The translations under genes were made by a program, and so were the position numbers. Below, one piece after another: positions 8,797-17,749 of a stretch of DNA of 53,365 nt. Below the pieces are notes generated by a model. The model did no database searches. It was given only the letters and a program-made list of their open reading frames with translations, and was not told where the DNA came from. The stretch is from Treponema sp. Lineage in GTDB: Bacteria > Spirochaetota > Spirochaetia > Treponematales > Treponemataceae. The stretch spans positions 1 through 53,365 of the forward strand of contig JAKSLY010000018.1 of the NCBI GenBank assembly GCA_024400955.1, in the 5' to 3' direction. The first letter of the stretch is position 1; each line of letters opens with the position of its first letter.

Positions 8797-9741
8797 TCAG
8801 CTGACTACGTTTTGCGGCTTGCCCTTTATCCAGCTTTCAAGATTTTTTACGACAACTCCAAGAAGACGCTGTCTTGTCTCTACTGCGGCCCATGCAATAT
8901 GAGGTGTGATTATGCAGTTTGGGGCACCCAAAAGCGGATTGTCATCTTTCATCGGTTCTTCGGAAACAACATCGGCTGCATATCCGGAAATCGTTCCGTT
9001 ATCAAGTGCCTCGCGAACATCCTTTTCGTTAACAAGGAGTCCTCGGGCCGTATTGATGATGATCGCCGTCTTTTTCATCAGGCAAAGGGTCTTTTTGTTG
9101 ATCACCTCACGGGTTTTGTCCGTTAAAGGAGCATGTAGTGTTATGAAGTCGGATTCATTGAGGAGGGTGGAGAAATCAACCTGGTGTTCAATTTCCGGCT
9201 TTGGAGTACGGGTGCAAACGATAACCTTCATTCCAAAGGCTTTTGCTATGGCTGCAACACGGCTTCCGATGGAACCGAAACCGTAGATTCCAAGGGTTTT
9301 TCCTTCCATTTCTGCAAGAGGTGAATTCCAATAGCAGAAATCCAGGCATTTTGTCCAGTCGCCATTGTGAACGCTTAGGCTGTGTTCTGCTGTCCTGCTG
9401 CAAAACTGGGTAATGTATGCAAATACCATCTGTGCAACACCGGCAGTGCTGTAGGAAGGAACGTTTGTAACGGTTACCTTGTGTCTTTTGCATGCTTCAA
9501 GGTCAATGACATTATATCCAGTGGCCTGAACACCAATGTACTTAAGGTTAGGGCATGCTGAAAGAACTTCTTCCGTAATGTTTATCTTGTTGAGGAGAAT
9601 TGCATCACTGTCACCAATCCTGGAAATTACCTGGTCGGGGGAAGTCCGGGGGTAAACTGTAAGTTCACCAAAAGCTTCAACCGGAGCCCATGACAGATCT
9701 CCAGGATTTAGTGCATTTCCGTCTAGAATAGTAATCTTCAT
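8797..9741 (-). CDS. D-2-hydroxyacid dehydrogenase (glycerate/hydroxypyruvate type)
   Basis: This is an NAD-dependent D-isomer-specific 2-hydroxyacid dehydrogenase of 314 residues. The dinucleotide motif GFGSIGSR is near 153, the catalytic Arg is in INTARG (about 233), the Glu in SEEP (about 263) and the His in TPHIAWA (about 281). The WAxxExR tail after the histidine is usual for glycerate or hydroxypyruvate reductases, but the exact substrate is not determined. It follows the HMA-like gene by 26 bases with no clear ribosome site, so coupling to that gene is likely. Confidence 0.87.
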   Translation of the reverse strand: MKITILDGNALNPGDLSWAPVEAFGELTVYPRTSPDQVISRIGDSDAILLNKINITEEVLSACPNLKYIGVQATGYNVIDLEACKRHKVTVTNVPSYSTAGVAQMVFAYITQFCSRTAEHSLSVHNGDWTKCLDFCYWNSPLAEMEGKTLGIYGFGSIGSRVAAIAKAFGMKVIVCTRTPKPEIEHQVDFSTLLNESDFITLHAPLTDKTREVINKKTLCLMKKTAIIINTARGLLVNEKDVREALDNGTISGYAADVVSEEPMKDDNPLLGAPNCIITPHIAWAAVETRQRLLGVVVKNLESWIKGKPQNVVS

Positions 9742-9767
9742 TTTTTGACTGTTAAGATTGAATGAAA

Positions 9768-9977
9768 TCAGCCCAATGCCATTACGCCGGTAGAATTGAT
9801 TGCGTTGGTAATGGCATCTTCAACTCCAGCTGTACCTTCGTCAAAGTCTACGCAAACCTGGCATTTTGCAGCAGAAGCCACACAGTTTGTTACACCTGCA
9901 ACACCTTTTACTGCAGCATCTACCTTTGCTGCTGTTGCATCATCATCCATACCTGTAACATAAATCTTCTTCTGCAT
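9768..9977 (-). CDS. HMA-like small protein lacking the CxxC motif
   Basis: This protein of 69 residues has the length and beta-alpha-beta-beta-alpha-beta pattern of a heavy-metal-associated (HMA, CopZ-like) domain: KKIYVTGM at the start, then VDAAVKGVAGV, then VDFDEG. The loop after GM should contain CxxC but reads DDDATAAK instead. Two other cysteines sit in CQVC at the third strand (about 39-42). It may have lost or moved its metal site. A good ribosome site (AGGAGA) supports the start. Confidence 0.7.
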   Translation of the reverse strand: MQKKIYVTGMDDDATAAKVDAAVKGVAGVTNCVASAAKCQVCVDFDEGTAGVEDAITNAINSTGVMALG

Positions 9978-10028
9978 ATATATTCTCCTGATAAAAAGTT
10001 CTCATTTAACTTTTTTCAATACTTCTTT

Positions 10029-10057
10029 AGTATAAACTAGCGGTGTTTTTTTTTCAA
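10029..10057 (-). promoter_or_regulatory. Promoter of the HMA-like gene
   Basis: TTGAAA (10052-10057), 17 bases, TATACT (10029-10034) on the minus strand. The mRNA leader would be about 45 bases and contains a Shine-Dalgarno sequence, unlike the leaderless promoters in this window. Confidence 0.7.
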
Positions 10058-10124
10058 GGATAAAAATGCAAATCTGAACAACTGTTTGCACAGTTAAAAA
10101 TGTATTTTACGATTTAAGACTAAT

Positions 10125-11162
10125 TTAAGAATTAAGGTCTTCCGCCTGGGATCTTCCAAGCTGACCGCAGGCCCCACCGATTTTTGTTCCTCGTCTTGTA
10201 CGCAGGTTTACGTTGATTCCGTTGTTTTCAAGGATGGAAACAAAAGCGGAGCATTCAGCCGGGGTGGGAGTTTCAAAGCCAAGGCCTGGAACTGGATTCC
10301 ATGGAATAAGGTTTACGTAAACATCAATGCCCCTGCTGAATTCAATCATTCTCATGGCGCTTTCACGGCTGGTATTTTGGCCGGCAAGGAGGGCTGCTTC
10401 CAGGGTAACCCTTTTTCCTGTCTTCTGGCTGTAATATGCAATGGCTTTCTTCAGTTCGGGAAGGGGATTTCCCCTTGTTACGGGCATGAGTTTTTCCCTA
10501 AGGTCAGGATCGGCGGTTGTCAATGAAACGGCAAGCCTCATGGCAGGCCCGTTGTCTGCAAGGTCGTAGATTCCCTTGGTAAGGCCGCAGGTGCTCAGGG
10601 TGATTCGTCTTGCGCTCAGGGCACGTCCCTTTGGATCCGTAAGAATTCTGACAGCCTTGCGGATGGCTTCCAGGTTCTGCATTGGTTCTCCCATGCCCAT
10701 GAAGACAATGTTGTCCAGCTTTCCAGCTTCTTTTTCCATGTAAAGGAATTCTTCTACTATTTCGCCTGCTGTAAGATTGCGTCCCAGTCCCAGTTTTCCC
10801 GTCTGGCAGAAGGCACACTGCATTGCACATCCAGCCTGGCAGCTGACACATGCAGTTTTCCTGTTTTCCCTGTCAGTAAGAAGGACCGTTTCTATTGCAC
10901 GTCCGTCGGAAAGGGTTATCTGGAGCTTTATGGTTCCATCGGGATCCTTCAGGACTTCAGAAACCTTTGACGACCTTAGGAGGGCATTGTCTTCAAGAAA
11001 CTGACGTGTTCCCTTGTCGATGTTTGTCATCTGGTCAAAGGATTCAACTCCCTTGTAAATCCATTCATAAACCTGCTTTGCGCGGAAAGAAGGCTTAAGC
11101 TGAAGGCTTGAACTTATTTCATCAGGGGTGAGTCCGGTAAGAATCGTTTTTTCCATTTCCAT
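10125..11162 (-). CDS. rlmN: 23S rRNA A2503 / tRNA A37 methyltransferase
   Basis: This radical-SAM methyltransferase of 345 residues modifies C2 of adenine in 23S rRNA (A2503) and some tRNAs. The cluster motif CAMQCAFC (Cx3Cx2C) near residue 115 and the GMGEP motif near 157 are clear. The C-terminal NLRTRRGTKIGGACGQL block is characteristic. The ATG is 6 bases after the TPR gene stop; an in-frame ATG two codons later is equally possible. Confidence 0.95.
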   Translation of the reverse strand: MEMEKTILTGLTPDEISSSLQLKPSFRAKQVYEWIYKGVESFDQMTNIDKGTRQFLEDNALLRSSKVSEVLKDPDGTIKLQITLSDGRAIETVLLTDRENRKTACVSCQAGCAMQCAFCQTGKLGLGRNLTAGEIVEEFLYMEKEAGKLDNIVFMGMGEPMQNLEAIRKAVRILTDPKGRALSARRITLSTCGLTKGIYDLADNGPAMRLAVSLTTADPDLREKLMPVTRGNPLPELKKAIAYYSQKTGKRVTLEAALLAGQNTSRESAMRMIEFSRGIDVYVNLIPWNPVPGLGFETPTPAECSAFVSILENNGINVNLRTRRGTKIGGACGQLGRSQAEDLNS

Positions 11163-11168
11163 AGGAGA

Positions 11169-12320
11169 CTAGGATGCCTTAATCTGGTCCTGAAAGTCAA
11201 GTATGGTCTGGTTCTTGAAGCCAAGTTTCTGGTATTCAGAAAGAACATCAAGGGCTCCCTGCTTTTTGCCCATCTTTACATAGCAGTCGGCAAGGTCGAT
11301 GTACAGCCTGTAGTTTTTCTGGTCTTCCTTTATGAGCTGCGACAGGCGGACAATGGCTTCATCGTATTTTCCTTCTCCCTTACAGATAAGTGCAAGTCCA
11401 AGGGCTGCATAAACGTCGAATTCAATGTCCATTGCACGGTTGTAGTATTCAGAAGCCAGGGCATAATCGCCGGTGTTTCTGTATGCATCTCCTGCACGGG
11501 TAAGGATAACCTTGTTTTTTGGGTCAAGCTCAAGAATCTTGTTCCAGTATTCGATGGAACGGTACTGCTGGTTCATGCCGCGGTAGCAGTCGGCAATGCC
11601 AAAGAGGGCATAGAAATTTGCAGGGTCCTTTTCCAGGGCTTTCTCAAAGAATGGAAGTCCCTTTTCAAAGGTCTTGAGCTTTCTGTGGCAGTTTCCAATT
11701 GAGGTAAGGACGCGAATGTCCACGTGTTCTGGATTTACGTCAACCATGCGGGTCCAGTAGAAGAGGGCATCCTTGTATTCCTTGAAGTCGTAGTGAAGAT
11801 GTCCAAGTCCAATGAGGGCATAGGCATTGTTTTCTTCCATATCCAGAACCCTAAGGTACAGGGTCTTTGATTTCTTGAAGTCACGGATCTTTCTGTAGGC
11901 ATCGGCCACGCGTGTAAGAACCGTAATGTTCCTGTCGTCATGAATGAGGTACTGTTCCCAGATTTCGATGGCTTTTGGATACTGGTTTATGGCCTTGTAG
12001 CAGTCTGCAAGACCAAAGAGTGCATAGTTGTTTCCCGGATGGAACGAGAGGCACCTTGAATAGTAGTCAATGGCGTCCCTAAAGTGGAACTGCTTTCTTT
12101 CGCTGTCACCAAGTCCAACCAGGGCGTAATTATTGTTTTCTTCAATTTCAAGAATCTTCTTGAATGAATTAACTGCATCCTCGACCTTGTTTTCCTTTAG
12201 GAACTGATAGCCTTTTTTTGAAAGCTCGCTGATTTCGTTTGAAGCATCGTCGGCCTTAGGAATTGAAATTTCCTGAACCTGAGGCATGGAGAAGTCATCG
12301 GTTTTGAATGTGTCGTTCAT
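11169..12320 (-). CDS. Tetratricopeptide repeat protein
   Basis: Almost the whole 383-residue protein is TPR repeats of about 34 residues. The recurring unit contains NNYALVGLGDSERK, NNYALFGLADCYKA, NAYALIGLGHLHYD and NFYALFGIADCYRG. No signal peptide is seen, so it is probably a cytoplasmic scaffold; its partner is unknown. The ribosome site is AAAGGAT. It lies between the small conserved gene and rlmN in the same direction, so the three probably form one transcript. Confidence 0.88.
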   Translation of the reverse strand: MNDTFKTDDFSMPQVQEISIPKADDASNEISELSKKGYQFLKENKVEDAVNSFKKILEIEENNNYALVGLGDSERKQFHFRDAIDYYSRCLSFHPGNNYALFGLADCYKAINQYPKAIEIWEQYLIHDDRNITVLTRVADAYRKIRDFKKSKTLYLRVLDMEENNAYALIGLGHLHYDFKEYKDALFYWTRMVDVNPEHVDIRVLTSIGNCHRKLKTFEKGLPFFEKALEKDPANFYALFGIADCYRGMNQQYRSIEYWNKILELDPKNKVILTRAGDAYRNTGDYALASEYYNRAMDIEFDVYAALGLALICKGEGKYDEAIVRLSQLIKEDQKNYRLYIDLADCYVKMGKKQGALDVLSEYQKLGFKNQTILDFQDQIKAS

Positions 12321-12391
12321 TTTAAATCCTTTTTTTTGTTATGGAAGCCTTAAATCAATGCTATGCGATTTAACAGCGGTTCCTGTTTTTT

Positions 12392-12730
12392 TTACTCTTT
12401 TAACAGAACTGACATGGTCTGAGAGATTTTTTCAATTAGGGGTTCGCTTTTGCGTTTGTTGTGAGCAAGGATGTAAAGTTTGAGGGCATCAATGTACTGG
12501 TGCTTTTCCGCATACTTATCGCCAACTCTTGTCAAACCATCAGAATAACCCGTTGTAATGAAGATGCGTTCCGCCATGGCAAGCTTTCCTTCATTAAAGA
12601 GGGCATTGGCTTTTCTGTTGAGCTGAACTTTTTGTGGATCGGAAAGACCTGTAACCGGCTGGTCTGATACTTTTATAAATCTAACTTCGCCTTGTTTTGA
12701 ATCAATCTCGTTCTTTAAATTTTCATTCAT
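12392..12730 (-). CDS. Conserved small protein of unknown function
   Basis: The protein has 112 residues, is soluble and alpha-helical looking. A region with ALFNEGKLAMAERIFITTGYSDGL followed by GDKYAEKHQYIDALKLYILA resembles one or two degenerate TPR helices, which fits its place in front of a TPR protein. I cannot name the family. The ATG at 12730 is chosen because it is 10 bases from the -10 box; an in-frame ATG at 12736 would be only 4 bases away. No ribosome site is seen. Confidence 0.7.
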   Translation of the reverse strand: MNENLKNEIDSKQGEVRFIKVSDQPVTGLSDPQKVQLNRKANALFNEGKLAMAERIFITTGYSDGLTRVGDKYAEKHQYIDALKLYILAHNKRKSEPLIEKISQTMSVLLKE

Positions 12731-12740
12731 TACCATATAA

Positions 12741-12768
12741 ATTGTATTACGTTATTCCAATTTGTCAA
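12741..12768 (-). promoter_or_regulatory. Promoter of the small conserved gene-TPR-rlmN unit
   Basis: TTGACA (12763-12768), 16 bases, TACAAT (12741-12746) on the minus strand. The -10 box is 10 bases before the ATG at 12730, and there is no Shine-Dalgarno sequence, so a leaderless mRNA is predicted. Confidence 0.68.
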
Positions 12769-12789
12769 GAAGAATCGGCGTCAAGGTAT

Positions 12790-13398
12790 TCAGTCTTGGG
12801 GTATTGAACCTGTTTCTGCCTCTTTATCAGGCTTCTTCTGGGATTCGTCCTCTGCGTATGCGTAGAAGTTTACTATTGACCTGCCGTAAATCCTCTTGTC
12901 TACAAGAACCAGGTTCCCGATTCTGTCAGGCAGCCTGTCTTCTTCCGGATAGTGAATCAGGAGACGTCCGTTTTCAGTGAGTAGCTTTTTCTTGCCGGCA
13001 GTTTCAATGAGTTCCTGGCGGAATTTATAGGGGAAGGGAGGGTCCATGAATATGAAGTCGAATTTTTCCTTGCAGCGGCGAAGGTAAAGCTCGACAGCCA
13101 TAAAATGGCACTTTATGCGCACCCCGACTTCTTCTGCCATCTTTACGTTGTCAAAAACGATTTTTGCCTTTGACTTGTCCATTTCGCACAGGGTTACGTC
13201 CTTTGCCCCATGACTTACGGCTTCAAGGGCAATGGTTCCTGAACCGGAAAACAGGTCTAGGAATGACTTGTCCTTTATGACCGGATCCAGGATGGCAAAA
13301 ACAGATTCGCGCATCTTGTCCATGGCAGGCCTGATTGCCATTTTGCCGTAGGGAGTTGTCGTTACCCGACCTTTGAGGAGACCTCCTGTTATGCGCAT
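12790..13398 (-). CDS. rsmD: 16S rRNA G966 N2-methyltransferase
   Basis: The protein has 202 residues with the RsmD N-terminus MRITGGLLKGR and RPAMDKMRESVF. The SAM-binding motif LDLFSGSGTIALEA is near 47, and the catalytic motif is DPPF near 118. It methylates G966 of 16S rRNA. The start is 3 bases after the ankyrin gene stop, with AGGAAG inside the end of that gene, so translation is probably coupled. A Lys/Glu-rich tail follows the domain. Confidence 0.93.
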   Translation of the reverse strand: MRITGGLLKGRVTTTPYGKMAIRPAMDKMRESVFAILDPVIKDKSFLDLFSGSGTIALEAVSHGAKDVTLCEMDKSKAKIVFDNVKMAEEVGVRIKCHFMAVELYLRRCKEKFDFIFMDPPFPYKFRQELIETAGKKKLLTENGRLLIHYPEEDRLPDRIGNLVLVDKRIYGRSIVNFYAYAEDESQKKPDKEAETGSIPQD

Positions 13399-13401
13399 GG
13401 C

Positions 13402-14943
13402 CTACTTCCTGGAATTGTTGAGTGACCAGTATACGTCATCGTGAGGAAGACGCTTGTTTGCCTTTGCATAGTCAAATGCAGTGTTTCCCTTTTCATCCTG
13501 AATTCCAGGCTTTGCACCTGCATCAAGAAGCTGGCGGAGAACAACTGTGGACTGGCTGTACTGGGCTGCATACATGAGGGGAGTCTGTCCCTTCCAGAGC
13601 CTGTTGAGCGGAATGTTCATGTCAAGGAAGAGCTTGACCTTTGCTGCACGCACGTGGTCTGAGCCTGAATTTCCAGTTATGCTGAAAATGAATGCCCTGT
13701 ATACTTCGTCTTCCGTGTTTGTCCTGTTCTTGAGGAGAACGGAAATGATTTCCGGGTTTTGTGAATAGTCTGCTGCCATGAGGAGCGGTGTTGCATTGAA
13801 CTTGTTCCTTACTCGGACATGGGCTCCCTTGTCCATGAGCATTTTTACGATGGACATGTTGTTCTGGTAGCGGACTGCATACATGAGGGCCGTCCATCCG
13901 TCAACATCACGCAGGTTTACGTCGGCACCGCTTTCGAGTAGAACGCGAACGTCCCAGTCGTTTCCGGCTTTTGCTGCCTTCATGAGGAGGGTTACGCCGT
14001 TCTTGTCTGCCTTGTCAGGGTTGTCAATCTTCTGAATTTCCTGCTTGTATTCTTCTATCGGTTCTTCTGCATAGTCCATGAGGAATACGCTAGAAAGCTC
14101 CTCAATGGCTTCCTTCTTTGATTCTTCTTCTGAACTTGCTGCCGGAACTACTGCTACAGGGGCTACAGCCATGGCTGCAGGTGCTTCTTCTGCCGGTGCA
14201 GGAGGAACCTGTTCAACAACATTTTCTTCTTCCTTGTCATCCTTGCGGTCTGCAATTGCGGCTCCAGTTCCAACGGTTGCGGCTGCTACCACCGGCATTG
14301 GGGCAACGGCGGCTTCAATGGCTGGGGCAGGTGCTGCCTGGGGTGCTGGAACGGAAGGTTCTGCAGCTGTGGATTCCGGTGCTGTTTCTGCTGGAGTTGC
14401 CTCAGGTTCCCCGGCCTTTCTGCTGTTACGACGCTGGGCATTGGGGTCTTCTGCATACTGTGAAAGAACATCGTATGCACTTGCGTTGGAATTCCTTGCT
14501 GCAAAGTCAAAGGAATTGTTTCCGTCCTTGTCCACTGCAAGAATGCGTTTTTTCTTTGCGTTCTTGGTAAGTGAGCCTGTCTTTATGATAAGGTCAACCA
14601 CATCTCCGTCACAGCTTTCTGAAGCATACATGACCGGTGACTTTCCCGACTTGGACTTAAGGTTTACATTGGACTCGAAGTCGATGCACACCTGTACGAT
14701 GTCTGTGCTGCGGCCTTCCTTGAGGACCATCATGAGGAATGTTTCCTGGTCAGTGCCGAATACCATGTCAACCAGGGCGCCGTTGCTCTTGAAGGCGGCA
14801 TTTATTTCTTCTTTTGTACCTGAAGCTGCAAGCTTGTTGTAATCCACAAATGATTTTGTTTTTCCCGGCTTTGCAAAGGATGCAATGGAAACTGTTGCAA
14901 GCAGGATGGTGAAAATGCACAATTGTTTTTTAATGAATTTCAT
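13402..14943 (-). CDS. Exported ankyrin-repeat protein
   Basis: The ATG at 14943 gives 513 residues with a clear signal peptide (basic start, hydrophobic core, SFA-K junction near 24). A longer frame reaches 15177, but it would place the signal peptide inside the protein and run through the promoters. Ankyrin-like repeats occupy about 30-170. An Ala/Pro/Glu-rich linker follows (about 175-285), and a second cluster of typical repeats (GVTLLMKAAKAGN, GWTALMYAVRYQN, QTPLMYAAQYSQS) runs to the end. It is probably a periplasmic protein-interaction scaffold; its partner is unknown. Confidence 0.85.
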   Translation of the reverse strand: MKFIKKQLCIFTILLATVSIASFAKPGKTKSFVDYNKLAASGTKEEINAAFKSNGALVDMVFGTDQETFLMMVLKEGRSTDIVQVCIDFESNVNLKSKSGKSPVMYASESCDGDVVDLIIKTGSLTKNAKKKRILAVDKDGNNSFDFAARNSNASAYDVLSQYAEDPNAQRRNSRKAGEPEATPAETAPESTAAEPSVPAPQAAPAPAIEAAVAPMPVVAAATVGTGAAIADRKDDKEEENVVEQVPPAPAEEAPAAMAVAPVAVVPAASSEEESKKEAIEELSSVFLMDYAEEPIEEYKQEIQKIDNPDKADKNGVTLLMKAAKAGNDWDVRVLLESGADVNLRDVDGWTALMYAVRYQNNMSIVKMLMDKGAHVRVRNKFNATPLLMAADYSQNPEIISVLLKNRTNTEDEVYRAFIFSITGNSGSDHVRAAKVKLFLDMNIPLNRLWKGQTPLMYAAQYSQSTVVLRQLLDAGAKPGIQDEKGNTAFDYAKANKRLPHDDVYWSLNNSRK

Positions 14944-14952
14944 AATGCTTCT

Positions 14953-14981
14953 ATTATACGAGACTTTAGGTAAAATAACAA
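14953..14981 (-). promoter_or_regulatory. Ankyrin gene promoter, leaderless type
   Basis: TTGTTA (14976-14981), 17 bases, TATAAT (14953-14958) on the minus strand, then 9 bases to the ATG at 14943. It lies back to back with the cellobiose phosphorylase promoter; the two -35 boxes are 9 bases apart. Confidence 0.68.
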
Positions 14982-14990
14982 CAAAAATCT

Positions 14991-15019
14991 TTGACTTTTG
15001 AGGTAGTGTATGATAAAAT
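14991..15019 (+). promoter_or_regulatory. Cellobiose phosphorylase promoter
   Basis: TTGACT (14991-14996), 17 bases, TAAAAT (15014-15019). The predicted leader is about 75 bases and ends in the ribosome site AGAAGGAAAG. Confidence 0.72.
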
Positions 15020-15100
15020 TCGTAAAAATTTGACATGTGCCTTTCTGTTGCAGAAGAAGGGCAATGTGAACGAAAAAACACAATAAAAGAAGGAAAGAAC

Positions 15101-17587
15101 ATGGAATTCGGACATTTTGATGACCAGAACAGGGAATTTGTGATTACAAATCCTGCAACACCTTGGCCTTGGATCAACTACCTTGGCAACGAGGATTTCT
15201 TCTCGCTCATTTCAAATACAGCGGGTGGTTATTCATTCTATAAGGACGCTAAGTTCCGCCGCATTACACGCTACCGCTACAACGGTGTGCCAATGGATAA
15301 TGGTGGACGCTATTTCTATATCAACGACAACGGAACAGTATGGAATCCTGGATGGAAGCCATGCAAGACTGAACTCGACAGCTACGAATGCCGCCACGGT
15401 ATGAACTACACACGCATCACTGGCAGCAAGAATGGTATCGAAGCTTCGGTTCTTTTCTTTGTTCCTCTCAAGACATGGGCAGAAGTTCAGAAGGTGACAC
15501 TCAAGAACACAACAAATGCAACAAAGAAGATCAAGCTCTTCTCATTTGCAGAATGGTGTCTCTGGAACGCTGCAACAGACATGGAAAACTTCCAGCGCAA
15601 CTGGTCAACTGGTGAAGTTGAAATCGACGGTTCTACAATCTATCACAAGACTGAATACAAGGAACGCCGCAACCACTACGCTTACTACTCGCTTACAAAC
15701 GCAAAGATTGACGGATACGATACAGACCGCGAATCATTCATCGGCCTCTACAACGAATTCGCTGATCCACAGTGCGTAATGGCAGGAAAGCCAAGCAACT
15801 CCCTTGCCCACGGTTGGTCTCCAATCGCTTCTCACTATGTTGAAGTTGAACTTAAGGCTGGAGAAAGCAAGGACTACATTTTTGTCCTCGGTTATGTTGA
15901 AAACGCACAGGAAGAAAAGTTCTCGGAAGCTGACATTCAGCGCAAGAAGAACGGAACCCTCATTTCTTCACAGGACAGCGATGTTACCCTCGTAAACAAG
16001 GCAAAGGCAGAAGCCCTCATCAAGAAATTCTCTACAGTAGAAGCTGTAGACGCTGCATACAATGAACTCCGCTCTATGTGGGATGCTCTCCTCGACAAGT
16101 ACGTTGTCAAGAGCGACGACGAAAAGCTCAACCGCATGGTAAACATCTGGAGCCAGTACCAGTGCATGATCACATTCAACTTCTCACGCTCCGCATCATT
16201 CTTCGAAAGCGGTGTAGGCCGTGGAATGGGATTCCGTGATTCCAACCAGGACCTTGTTGGATTCGTTCACCAGGTTCCTTCCCGCGCACGCGAAAGAATC
16301 ATCGACATTGCATCTACACAGTTCCCAGACGGCGGATGCTACCACCAGTACCAGCCACTTACAAAGCACGGTAACAACGACATCGGTGGTGGATTCAACG
16401 ACGATCCATGCTGGCTCATCTTTGGTACAGTTGCTTATGTTAAGGAAACAGGCGACTTCTCGATCCTCGAGGAACCAGTTCCATTCGACAACAAGGCTGG
16501 AACAGAAGTTTCACTCATGGAACACCTCAAGATTTCTTTCAACCACGTTGTTGAAAACCTGGGACCACACATGCTTCCACTCATCGGACGCGCAGACTGG
16601 AACGACTGTCTCAACCTTAACTGTTTCTCTTGGGATCCAAACGAATCATTCCAGACAACAGAAAACAACTCTGAAGGCTCTAAGGCTGAATCCCTCATGA
16701 TTGCAGGTCTCTTTGTTGTTACAGGTAAGGACTACATTGAACTCTGCAAGCAGGTTGGAAAGAATGATGAAGCTGCACGTGCTCAGAAGTGTGTTGACAG
16801 CATGATCGAAGCTGTAAAGAAGCACGGTTGGGACGGTGAATGGTATCTCCGCGCATACGACTTCTACGGAAACAAGATCGGTTCAAACGAATGCGAAGAA
16901 GGAAAGATCTTCATTGAATCACAGGGCTTCTGTACAATGGCTGGAATCGGTCTTGAAGACGGAATGGTTGACAAGGCCATCGACTCTTGTAAGAAGTACC
17001 TCGACTGTGAACACGGTATGGTTCTCAACAACCCGGCATATACAAAGTACCATGTTGAAATGGGTGAAATCTCTTCTTATCCAGCAGGATACAAGGAGAA
17101 CGCAGGTATCTTCTGCCACAACAATCCATGGGTAATCATCGGTGAAACAGTTGCAGGCCGCGGTAACGACGCATGGGAACTCTTCCGCAAGATTTCTCCA
17201 ATGTACCTCAAGGACCAGCAGCTCCACAAGGTTGAACCTTATGTAAACTGCCAGATGGTTGCAGGTAAGGACGCAGCAAAGCCTGGTGAAGGCAAGAACT
17301 CTTGGCTCACGGGAACGGCTGCATGGATGTGGCTCACAGTTAGCCAGCACCTCCTTGGAATCAAGCCATCTTACAAGGGAATCGTAATCGATCCATGTCT
17401 CCCAACAGACGTTAAGGGATACAAGGTAACACGCAAATTCCGCGATGCTACATACAACATCGAAATCGTGAACAATGGTGCCCAGAAGGGTATCAAGGAA
17501 CTTTACATCAACGGTGCCAAGGCAGAAGGAAATCTTGTTCCTATGGCTAAGGCCGGTGAAACAGTCGAAGTCAAGGCTGTAATGTAA
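15101..17587 (+). CDS. Cellobiose phosphorylase (GH94)
   Basis: The enzyme splits cellobiose with phosphate to glucose 1-phosphate and glucose, saving ATP. The N-terminus [18 protein letters not shown] and the YRYNGVP and GGRYFYIND blocks match characterised cellobiose phosphorylases. The general acid is Asp499 in ADWNDCLN. The 828-residue length is normal, and no signal peptide is present. The start at 15101 follows a good ribosome site; an upstream in-frame ATG at 15035 has none. Codon choice (CTC, CGC, ACA, CCA, AAC, TAC) differs strongly from neighbouring genes, as in very highly expressed genes. Confidence 0.93.
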   Translation: MEFGHFDDQNREFVITNPATPWPWINYLGNEDFFSLISNTAGGYSFYKDAKFRRITRYRYNGVPMDNGGRYFYINDNGTVWNPGWKPCKTELDSYECRHGMNYTRITGSKNGIEASVLFFVPLKTWAEVQKVTLKNTTNATKKIKLFSFAEWCLWNAATDMENFQRNWSTGEVEIDGSTIYHKTEYKERRNHYAYYSLTNAKIDGYDTDRESFIGLYNEFADPQCVMAGKPSNSLAHGWSPIASHYVEVELKAGESKDYIFVLGYVENAQEEKFSEADIQRKKNGTLISSQDSDVTLVNKAKAEALIKKFSTVEAVDAAYNELRSMWDALLDKYVVKSDDEKLNRMVNIWSQYQCMITFNFSRSASFFESGVGRGMGFRDSNQDLVGFVHQVPSRARERIIDIASTQFPDGGCYHQYQPLTKHGNNDIGGGFNDDPCWLIFGTVAYVKETGDFSILEEPVPFDNKAGTEVSLMEHLKISFNHVVENLGPHMLPLIGRADWNDCLNLNCFSWDPNESFQTTENNSEGSKAESLMIAGLFVVTGKDYIELCKQVGKNDEAARAQKCVDSMIEAVKKHGWDGEWYLRAYDFYGNKIGSNECEEGKIFIESQGFCTMAGIGLEDGMVDKAIDSCKKYLDCEHGMVLNNPAYTKYHVEMGEISSYPAGYKENAGIFCHNNPWVIIGETVAGRGNDAWELFRKISPMYLKDQQLHKVEPYVNCQMVAGKDAAKPGEGKNSWLTGTAAWMWLTVSQHLLGIKPSYKGIVIDPCLPTDVKGYKVTRKFRDATYNIEIVNNGAQKGIKELYINGAKAEGNLVPMAKAGETVEVKAVM

Positions 17588-17596
17588 TTTCGATTG

Positions 17597-17645
17597 ACGG
17601 AAAAGGGATTGATTTGCCACGGCTTTTCGGCCCTTTTTCCGTTTT
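17597..17645 (+). terminator. Probable terminator of cellobiose phosphorylase
   Basis: An 11-base-pair stem with one bulge pairs 17597-17607 with 17631-17642 and is followed by TTTTAG. The T run is short, so efficiency is uncertain. Confidence 0.65.
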
Positions 17646-17684
17646 AGTTTGACACTATTTTTTTTATTTAATTTGTTTTATTTT

Positions 17685-17732
17685 AAAAAAGGGGTACAGG
17701 TTGATTTTTTTCTGCCGGTATCCCTTTTTTTT
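17685..17732 (+). terminator. Terminator-like hairpin in front of the GH3-type gene
   Basis: Arms 17685-17697 (A-run then GGGGTAC) and 17718-17730 (GTATCCC then T-run) pair over 13 positions, with T to 17732. It ends 17 bases before the ATG at 17750. It could be a second terminator for the upstream gene, or an attenuator if the downstream gene starts at the TTGACA at 17649. Confidence 0.6.
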
Positions 17733-17749
17733 ATATGAAAGAGGAAATT

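Noticed and set aside
14078..14842. 254-residue plus-strand ORF opposite the ankyrin gene
   Set aside because: It mirrors the Ala/Pro-rich linker; low-complexity Ala/Ser/Gly content, with the minus-strand gene clearly real.
14944..15177. N-terminal extension of the ankyrin protein to 15177
   Set aside because: It would bury the signal peptide and translate through two promoters.
16919..17620. 233-residue minus-strand ORF opposite the cellobiose phosphorylase 3' end
   Set aside because: It is a by-product of the biased codon use of the phosphorylase; no start signals.
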